Shown here in pieces: positions 58,765 through 64,000 of a stretch of DNA of 64,000 nucleotides. How positions within the stretch are numbered: position 1 is the first letter of the stretch; each line of letters begins with the position of its first letter. A program made the position numbers and the translations under genes. The notes beneath the pieces were generated by a model that was not told where the DNA came from, did not search any database, and was given only the letters and a program-made list of their open reading frames with translations. Source of the stretch: Saccharopolyspora shandongensis (GTDB lineage: Bacteria; Actinomycetota; Actinomycetes; Mycobacteriales; Pseudonocardiaceae); contig NZ_FNOK01000001.1 of NCBI RefSeq assembly GCF_900106995.1, positions 62,001 through 126,000 on the forward strand. The letters run 5' to 3'.

Positions 58765-58808
58765 CTCAGAGGCCTTCTCGCGTTCCCACGGCCGAGAAGG
58801 CCTCTGAG
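58765..58808. terminator. 16-bp hairpin terminator
   Basis: CTCAGAGGCCTTCTCG and its exact complement with a 12-base loop, between convergent SGNH hydrolase and Lrp genes. Short direct repeats CTCGCACCGC flank it at 58747-58756 and 58818-58827. Confidence 0.75.
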
Positions 58809-58854
58809 GCTCCGCTACTCGCACCGCTACGCAGAACGAGCCTGGAATTCCGTA

Positions 58855-59325
58855 TCAAATCGCCGGGGGCCGGTGTTCGAACGGGGTGGACAGGACCACC
58901 GTCGTCCGGGTCGACACCTTCGCGGCCTCCCGGATCTGCCGCAGCAGTTCTTCCAGGCCCAGCGGCGAGGTCACCCGCACCTGCAGGATGTAGGACTCGT
59001 CACCCGCCACCGAATAGCACGACTCGATCTGTGGCAGGTGCTCCAGCCGCTGCGGGTAGTCGTCCGGTGCGGCCGGGTCGATCGGCGTCAGCGAGATGAA
59101 CGCGGTCAGCGGCAACCCGATCTGGTCACCGTCCACTTTGGCCGTGTAGCCCTGCAGGGCGCCGCGCTGCTCCAGCCGGCGAACCCGTTGGTGCACCGCG
59201 GAAACGCTCAAGCCGACGCGCTCGGCCAGGTCCGTGAAGCTGCACCGGCCGTCCCGCGCCAGCTCGCGCAGGATGGCGCGGTCGGTGGCCTCCAGCCCGC
59301 CCGGGGTTGCGGATCGCTCGCTCAC
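58855..59325 (-). CDS. Lrp/AsnC family transcriptional regulator
   Basis: A 156-residue regulator. The helix-turn-helix includes LARDGRCSFTDLAERVGLSV then SAVHQRVRRLEQRG (residues 20-60), and the C-terminal RAM domain has the amino acid-binding pattern IESCYSVAGDESYILQVRV. It probably senses an amino acid. GTG 59325 overlaps the M24 peptidase stop by GTGA; the two are cotranscribed, so it may respond to an amino acid freed by the peptidase (Pro for example). Confidence 0.9.
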   Translation of the reverse strand: MSERSATPGGLEATDRAILRELARDGRCSFTDLAERVGLSVSAVHQRVRRLEQRGALQGYTAKVDGDQIGLPLTAFISLTPIDPAAPDDYPQRLEHLPQIESCYSVAGDESYILQVRVTSPLGLEELLRQIREAAKVSTRTTVVLSTPFEHRPPAI

Positions 59326-60464
59326 GCCGGCAGCACCACCAACTCGTGCGGCTGGTTGTTCACGCTCTCCACGCCGTCCTCGGTGACGATGACGATGTCC
59401 TCGATCCGCGCGCCCCAGCGCCCCGGCAGGTAGATGCCCGGCTCGACGCTGAAGGCGATGCCCGGCTCCAGGGGCGTGGCGTTGCCAGCGACGATGTAGG
59501 GCTCCTCGTGAACGTCCAGGCCGATGCCGTGCCCGGTGCGGTGCACGAAGTACTCGCCGAACCCGGCGGCGGCGATCGGCTCGCGGGCCGCGGCGTCGAT
59601 CGACTCGGCGGTCGCGCCCGGCCGCACCGCCTCGACGGCGGCGCGCTGCGCGGCCTCCAGGACGGCGTAGGTCTCGCGGACGTCCGCCTGGGCGGGCTCG
59701 CCCACGCTGTAGGTGCGGGTGCAGTCGGAGTTGTAGCCCTCCGCGATCGGGCCGCCGATGTCGATGACGACCACGTCGCCGCGCTCGATCACCCGGTCCG
59801 ACACGTCGTGGTGCGGGCTGGCGCCGTTCGGCCCCGAGCCGACGATGACGAACGCCACCTCGGTGTGGCCCTCTTCGATGATCGCGGCGGAGATGTCGGC
59901 GCCGACCTCGGCCTCGGTCCGGCCCGCCTTGAGGAACTCCGCCATCCGGGCGTGCACCCGGTCGATGGCGGCCCCGGCCTTGCGCAGCGCCTCGATCTCG
60001 GCGGCGTCCTTGCGCATCCGCAGCTCGCGCAGCACGGTCCCGGCCAGCACCTGCTCGGCGCCGGGCAGGGCGGCGCGCAGCGGGATGGTGTGCAGCGCGG
60101 GCATCACGTCGGCGACGGCCAGCCGGGACGGCGCGCCGCCGCGACCGGCCAGGTCGGCCACCATCGCGTGCGGGTCCTGACCGTCGACCCAGGTCACGAC
60201 CTCGATGCCGAGCTCGGCCAGCGGGATGTCGGCGAAGCCGGGCTCCTCCAGCTTCGGCACGACCAGCGCGGGCCGGCCGTCGGCCGGGAGCACCAGGCAG
60301 GTCAGCCGCTCGTGCGACTCACCGCCCGCGCCGAGGAGGTAGCGCAGATCGGAACCGGGCGAGATCAGCAGCGCGTCGAGTTTCGCCGCGGCTGCGGTTT
60401 CGGCGGCCTTGGTGAGGCGGGCCGCGAGCACGGATGGATCCTGCTTGATCGAGACGGTGGCCAT
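59322..60464 (-). CDS. M24-family Xaa-Pro-type aminopeptidase
   Basis: A 380-residue protein with a creatinase-like N-terminal domain and a pita-bread catalytic domain. Metal ligands are in VVIDIGGPIAEGYNSDCTR (two Asp), HRTGHGIGLDVHEEP (His), VEPGIYLP (Glu) and RIEDIVIV (Glu). It removes residues before proline in the cytosol, or hydrolyses related compounds. ATG 60464 has GGGAG upstream; an upstream ATG adds three residues only. It is the first gene of a two-gene operon with the Lrp regulator. Confidence 0.9.
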   Translation of the reverse strand: MATVSIKQDPSVLAARLTKAAETAAAAKLDALLISPGSDLRYLLGAGGESHERLTCLVLPADGRPALVVPKLEEPGFADIPLAELGIEVVTWVDGQDPHAMVADLAGRGGAPSRLAVADVMPALHTIPLRAALPGAEQVLAGTVLRELRMRKDAAEIEALRKAGAAIDRVHARMAEFLKAGRTEAEVGADISAAIIEEGHTEVAFVIVGSGPNGASPHHDVSDRVIERGDVVVIDIGGPIAEGYNSDCTRTYSVGEPAQADVRETYAVLEAAQRAAVEAVRPGATAESIDAAAREPIAAAGFGEYFVHRTGHGIGLDVHEEPYIVAGNATPLEPGIAFSVEPGIYLPGRWGARIEDIVIVTEDGVESVNNQPHELVVLPA

Positions 60465-60525
60465 AGCTCCCAAGCCTAATCCTGGGGCGGCTGCCCGACT
60501 CCCGGCCGGTCCGGTTCACGCCACC

Positions 60526-60577
60526 GGGGTCGTGAGTGCTTTGGGCTGCGGTAGCGCTCCACAGCACTCACGACCCC
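60526..60577. repeat. Dispersed palindromic repeat, copy 3
   Basis: GGGGTCGTGAGTGCT and AGCACTCACGACCCC form a perfect 15-bp outer stem around an imperfect core. It belongs with the copies at 7466-7511 and 8721-8766. Here it lies between the divergent M24 and the HPr gene's end. Confidence 0.8.
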
Positions 60578-60606
60578 GCCGGCGGCCGAAATCGTGCCCC
60601 GACGGC

Positions 60607-60879
60607 TCAGGCCGGAGCCTTGTCCAGGTCCTGTTCGAGCAGGGCGACGAGCTCGCCCAGGGCGGCCTCGTCGCCGGAGAGCTCGACCTCCTCGCCGTGC
60701 TGGGCGCCCAGCGACATCAGGCCGAGCATGCTGCTCGCGTCGACCGGGTCGCCGGCCACGCCATCGACGACCTTGGCGATCGTGACGGGCGCGGCCTGCG
60801 CCGCCGCGGCCTTGGCGAGCAGCGCGGCGGGGCGGGCGTGCAGGCCGACCGAGGCGGCGATGCGGACTCGACGTTGCAT
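60607..60879 (-). CDS. ptsH: Phosphocarrier protein HPr
   Basis: A 90-residue HPr. His14 in VGLHARPAALL is the phosphorylation site by enzyme I; the regulatory-serine region is DASSMLGLMSLG. It passes phosphate to the fructose IIA encoded upstream in the same cluster, and probably to all PTS systems of the cell. ATG 60879 has GAGGAAC upstream. It follows the IIBC gene by 83 bases. Enzyme I is not in the window. Confidence 0.95.
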   Translation of the reverse strand: MQRRVRIAASVGLHARPAALLAKAAAAQAAPVTIAKVVDGVAGDPVDASSMLGLMSLGAQHGEEVELSGDEAALGELVALLEQDLDKAPA

Positions 60880-60962
60880 TGCTGTTCCTCCGGATCCGGA
60901 TTGGTTCGGGGGCGTGAGCGGAAATGGTTGCGGTGGCGGCCAAAACCGCGCACGACGTGCTG

Positions 60963-62426
60963 TCAGGCCGGGACGGCGGACGCGGCCTCGGGGGCCGGTT
61001 CCCCGGCGTCCTGGCGGCCGAGCTGCTTGGCGAACAGCACCGCCGCCGCCGCGACCACGACGCCGATGACGATCGCGACCAGGTACAGCAGCGGGTTGCC
61101 CACCAGCGGCGTCACGAAGATCCCGCCGTGCGGGGCGCGCAGCGTGGCGCCGAAGGTCATCGACAGCGCGCCCGTGGTCGCCGAGCCGAGCACGATGGAC
61201 GGGATCACCCGCAGCGGGTCGCCCGCCGCGAACGGGATCGCGCCCTCGGTGATGAACGACGCGCCGAGCAGCCAGGCGGCGCGGCCGCTGGCCCGCTCGG
61301 CCGGGCTGAACAGCTTGCTGCGCACCGCCGAGGCCAGGGCCAGCGCCAGCGGCGGGACCATGCCCGCGGCCATCACGGCGGCCATGATCTCCAGCGACGC
61401 CGTCGTGCCGATGCTCAGGCCGCCGACGGCGAAGGTGTAGGCGACCTTGTTGATCGGCCCGCCCATGTCGAAGGCGATCATCGCGCCGAGCAGGGCGCCC
61501 AGCAGCGCCGCGTTGGCGCCGGACAGGCCGGTGAGCCAGCCGGTGAGCGCCGCCATGGCCAGCGCGATCGGCTTGCCGAGCACCACGAACATCAGCCCGC
61601 CGACCACCAGCGAGCCCAGCAGCGGCAGCACCACCACCGGCATGATCCCGGCGATCCCGCGCGGCACCTTCACCTGCTTCAGCCCGGCGATCACGGCACC
61701 GGCCAGCAGACCGGCGACGAGGCCGCCGAGGAAGCCCGCGCCGACGGTCACGGCCACCGCGCCGCCGACGAAGCCGGGGGCGATCGCGGGCCGGTCGGCG
61801 ATGGCGAAGGCGATGAACCCGGCCAGCACCGGCACCAGGAACTCGAACGCCGTCGTGCCGATCTGGTTCGCCAGCGCCGCCCAGCTGAGCAGGCTCGCCG
61901 GGTCGAAGACCTCGGTGACCGGCGGCGCGTCGGTGATCTGGTAGCCGCCGAGCGCGAAGCTCAGCGCGATCAGCAGACCGCCGGCGGCCACGAACGGGAT
62001 CATGTAGCTGACGCCGGTCATCAGCCACTGCCGCAGCCGGGTGCCGAAACCGGCGCCCGCGACGACCTTGCTGGCCAGTTCGGGCGCGGCGGCGGTCGGC
62101 TCCGGCGCGGCGGCCGGTTCTCGCTGCGCGGCGTCGGCGGCCTGGGCCAGCAGGCCCGCCGCGTCGTTGATGGCCTGCTTCACCGGGACCTCGACGACCG
62201 GCTTGCCCGCGAAGCGCTCCCGGTCCCGGACCCCGACGTCGGCGGCGAAGATCACCGCGTCGGCCGCGGCGATGTCCGCCGCCGACAGCGGCGTCGAGCC
62301 CGCCGAGCCCTGGGTCTCGACCAGCATCTCGTCCCCGGCCGACTTGGCGGCCTGTTCCAGGGCCTCGGCCGCCATGTAGGTGTGCGCGATACCGGTCGGA
62401 CAGGCGGTGACGGCTACGTACTTCAC
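60963..62426 (-). CDS. fruA: PTS fructose transporter subunit IIBC
   Basis: A 487-residue protein. The IIB domain (1-100) has Cys9 in ACPTGIAHTYMAAEAL as phosphorylated residue; an Ala/Pro linker follows; the IIC domain (about 130-465) has ten or so membrane helices, with MTGVSYMIPFVAAGGLLIALSF, DMGGPINKVAYTFA and FITEGAIPFAAGDPLR, the last with the conserved Glu. It imports fructose as fructose 1-phosphate. It overlaps the IIA gene by ATGA. Confidence 0.95.
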   Translation of the reverse strand: MKYVAVTACPTGIAHTYMAAEALEQAAKSAGDEMLVETQGSAGSTPLSAADIAAADAVIFAADVGVRDRERFAGKPVVEVPVKQAINDAAGLLAQAADAAQREPAAAPEPTAAAPELASKVVAGAGFGTRLRQWLMTGVSYMIPFVAAGGLLIALSFALGGYQITDAPPVTEVFDPASLLSWAALANQIGTTAFEFLVPVLAGFIAFAIADRPAIAPGFVGGAVAVTVGAGFLGGLVAGLLAGAVIAGLKQVKVPRGIAGIMPVVVLPLLGSLVVGGLMFVVLGKPIALAMAALTGWLTGLSGANAALLGALLGAMIAFDMGGPINKVAYTFAVGGLSIGTTASLEIMAAVMAAGMVPPLALALASAVRSKLFSPAERASGRAAWLLGASFITEGAIPFAAGDPLRVIPSIVLGSATTGALSMTFGATLRAPHGGIFVTPLVGNPLLYLVAIVIGVVVAAAAVLFAKQLGRQDAGEPAPEAASAVPA

Positions 62427-62875
62427 GGCGCGACCTCCTCGCGGACGTACTTCGCGAGCTCGGCCGCGTCGGTGGCGTCCAGCAGCGTCTGCTTGAACTC
62501 GGCGCGCACCAGGCGCCGGGCCAGCGCGGCGAGCACGGTCATGTGGTCGGCGCCGCCGCCTTCCGGCGCGGCGATGAGGAAGATGAGCTTCGCCGGGCCG
62601 TCTTCGGCGCCGAAGTCGACGCCGTTGGTGCTGCGACCGAAGGCCAGCGTCGGCGCGGTCACCGCCGAGGAGCGGCAGTGCGGGATGCCGATGCCGCCCT
62701 CCAGCCCGGTCGGCATCTGCTGTTCGCGGGCTTCGATGTCGGCCAGGAACCGGTCGATGTCCGTGACGCGACCGGCGGCGACCAGCCGCTCGGCGAGGTC
62801 GCGCACGACGGCCCGCCGGTCGGTGCCCGCCAGGTCCAGTTCGACGAGGTCCGAGGTGATCAGTTCGCTAGTCAT
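62423..62875 (-). CDS. PTS fructose transporter subunit IIA
   Basis: A 150-residue fructose-type IIA. His66 in GGIGIPHCRSSAV is the phosphorylation site. The first half is MTSELITSDLVELDLAGTDRRA-like, with IEAREQQMPTGLE. It accepts phosphate from HPr and gives it to IIB. In many actinomycetes it is fused with IIBC; here it is a separate gene overlapping both FruK and IIBC by four bases. Confidence 0.94.
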   Translation of the reverse strand: MTSELITSDLVELDLAGTDRRAVVRDLAERLVAAGRVTDIDRFLADIEAREQQMPTGLEGGIGIPHCRSSAVTAPTLAFGRSTNGVDFGAEDGPAKLIFLIAAPEGGGADHMTVLAALARRLVRAEFKQTLLDATDAAELAKYVREEVAP

Positions 62876-63816
62876 GCCGCCACTCCGCTGAGGCTCACTG
62901 TCTTGTCCACTGCATCCATCCGCACCCGCAGCGGGTGGATGTCGTCCGGGCCGGGCATCCGGCTGCCCGCCAGCCCGACCGCCGCCGTCCCGTAGGCGAC
63001 GGCGGTGCGCAGGGCGGCCGGCCCGATGCCGCCCGCCCGCAGGAATCCGGCGAGCATCGCGTCGCCCGCACCGACGGTGCTGCGCACCTCGGTCGCGCTG
63101 CTCGTGGCGTGCCAGGTGCCGGTCTCTGCGACCAGCACCGCACCCAGCTGCCCGAGGCTCACCAGCACGGTCGCCACGCCGCCGGCCCGCAGCCGGTGCG
63201 CGACGGCCAGCACGTCGCCGAGGTCCCGCAGCGGGCCACCGGTCAGCTCCGCGAGCTCGACGAGATTGGGTTTGACCAGGTCAGGCGCGGCCTGACAGGC
63301 CAGTTCGAGGGGACGTCCCGAGGTGTCGACGGCGACTCGCGCCCCGGCGCGGCGCGCGGCGGCGACGATCCGGGCGTGCAGGTCGTCCGGGCAACCGGCG
63401 GGCAGGCTGCCGCAGGTCACCAGCCAGTCCGCCCGGCCGGCCTGCTCGGCGGCGGCGCGCTCCAGCGCCGCGACCTCGGCCGGGGTGAGTTCCGGGCCTG
63501 GCTCGTTGAACTTGCTCGTGGTGCCGTCGGCTTCCACCACCGCGATGTTGCTGCGGGTCGGGGCCTGCACCGGCACCTCCACCACCGGCACCGCCTCCGG
63601 CGCCAGCAGCTCGGCCAGCCGCGCGCCCGCCGCGCCGCCGGAGGGCAGCACGGCGAGCGTCGGCACCTCGGCCGCGGCCAGCGCGCGGGCCACGTTCACA
63701 CCCTTGCCGCCCGGGTCCAGGCGCGTCCGGAGGGTGCGGTGCACCGCACCGGCCACCAGCCGGTCCACTTGGACGGTGCGGTCCAGGCTCGGGTTCGGCG
63801 TCACGGTCACGATCAC
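62872..63816 (-). CDS. fruK: 1-phosphofructokinase
   Basis: A 314-residue PfkB-family kinase. It begins VTVTPNPSLDRTVQVDRLV, has the substrate-binding DPGGKGVNVARALAA and the catalytic VGAGDAMLAGFL near the C-terminus, the typical marks of FruK. It converts fructose 1-phosphate, the product of the PTS, to fructose 1,6-bisphosphate. GTG 63816 overlaps the DeoR regulator stop by GTGA, and its end overlaps the IIA gene. Confidence 0.95.
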   Translation of the reverse strand: MIVTVTPNPSLDRTVQVDRLVAGAVHRTLRTRLDPGGKGVNVARALAAAEVPTLAVLPSGGAAGARLAELLAPEAVPVVEVPVQAPTRSNIAVVEADGTTSKFNEPGPELTPAEVAALERAAAEQAGRADWLVTCGSLPAGCPDDLHARIVAAARRAGARVAVDTSGRPLELACQAAPDLVKPNLVELAELTGGPLRDLGDVLAVAHRLRAGGVATVLVSLGQLGAVLVAETGTWHATSSATEVRSTVGAGDAMLAGFLRAGGIGPAALRTAVAYGTAAVGLAGSRMPGPDDIHPLRVRMDAVDKTVSLSGVAA

Positions 63817-64000
63817 GCCAGCACCACTTCCGCTTCGATCTGCTTCAGTTCGTCGAGCGCCGCCTCGTCGAGGCCCTCGTCGGTCACCAGGACGTCGATC
63901 TCGGACAGCTCGGCGAACCGGCTGAACTGGTCGTCGCCGTACTTGCTGTGGTCGGCCAGCAGCACCCGCTTGCGGCAGGCGCGCACCATCGCCGCCTTGA
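63813..64000 (-). CDS. DeoR-family regulator, C-terminal part (FruR-like)
   Basis: The last 62 codons of a gene that runs off the right edge. The sequence ADHSKYGDDQFSRFAELSEI then DVLVTDEGLDEAAL is the end of the DeoR sugar-phosphate sensing domain. Its position, coupled by four bases to FruK, shows that it is the regulator of the fructose operon, probably released by fructose 1-phosphate. Confidence 0.88.
   Translation of the reverse strand, partial: KAAMVRACRKRVLLADHSKYGDDQFSRFAELSEIDVLVTDEGLDEAALDELKQIEAEVVLA

Noticed and set aside
1..64000. tRNA, rRNA, CRISPR arrays, insertion sequences, att sites
   Set aside because: None was found by reading; no clusters of spaced repeats, no transposase or integrase motifs, no tRNA-like cloverleaf noticed.

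Overview
This is chromosomal sequence from a very GC-rich actinomycete. The codon third positions are almost all G or C, many genes overlap by ATGA or GTGA, GTG starts are frequent, and there is an XRE/DUF5753-DUF397 pair of the kind found in Pseudonocardiaceae and Streptomyces. I infer a Saccharopolyspora/Amycolatopsis-like member of Pseudonocardiales. I see no rRNA, tRNA, CRISPR array, insertion sequence or phage.

Layout. 1-7.4 kb: a carboxylic-acid catabolic operon on the minus strand (enoyl-CoA hydratase, CoA-transferase, acyl-CoA synthetase, a solute-binding-like protein, sugar-type MFS carrier), facing a LacI regulator and a RidA protein. 7.5-8.8 kb: a DUF397 gene and an XRE/DUF5753 regulator broken by an in-frame amber codon, between two copies of a dispersed palindrome. 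8.7-16.2 kb: a compact secondary-metabolism locus. An OleA-like condensing enzyme, a family 2 glycosyltransferase, a P450, an OleC-like AMP ligase and an OleD-like reductase form one overlapping minus-strand operon, with a convergent second P450 and a divergent FadR-type regulator. The set suggests a beta-lactone (or olefin) product. 16-20 kb: small hypotheticals, an Acg-type nitroreductase and an acyl-CoA-dehydrogenase-like oxygenase.

20-38 kb is the main catabolic region. A minus-strand series runs PxpB, PxpC, MHS transporter, GntR regulator, DUF2848, HpaB-type flavin oxygenase, cupin and flavin reductase. A PucR regulator is divergent from PxpB. To its right a plus-strand operon encodes a toluene-4-monooxygenase-type diiron enzyme (alpha, gamma, effector, beta), then PxpA, a biotin carrier, a biotin carboxylase, a second PxpB and PxpC, and a tautomerase. 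A 24-bp perfect hairpin ends it and a MarR gene follows. The sequence CTTGTTCAAG, placed at nearly the same distance from a TATA-type -10, occurs at the MarR promoter and twice in the gap upstream of the MHS transporter, which suggests shared control. BC, BCCP, PxpB and PxpC together have the domains of urea carboxylase as separate subunits.

38-49 kb: a MetE-like Zn protein, an NAD kinase paralogue, a DUF6194 protein, a FGGY kinase, a DoxX-like protein, a PerM/AI-2E-family membrane protein with two small envelope proteins, D-galactonate dehydratase and a Q/E-rich secreted peptide. 49-54.7 kb: an acetoin-dehydrogenase-like E1alpha/E1beta/E2/E3 operon facing a GAF-domain AcoR-like regulator. 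54.7-60.5 kb: a P450 fragment, an amidohydrolase, FxsA, an SGNH hydrolase, an Lrp regulator and an M24 peptidase. 60.6-64 kb: a fructose PTS operon (DeoR, FruK, IIA, IIBC, and HPr), cut by the right edge.

Family assignments rest on motifs and remembered family features; no database search was run. Substrates of the catabolic operons and the product of the ole-like cluster are inferences.
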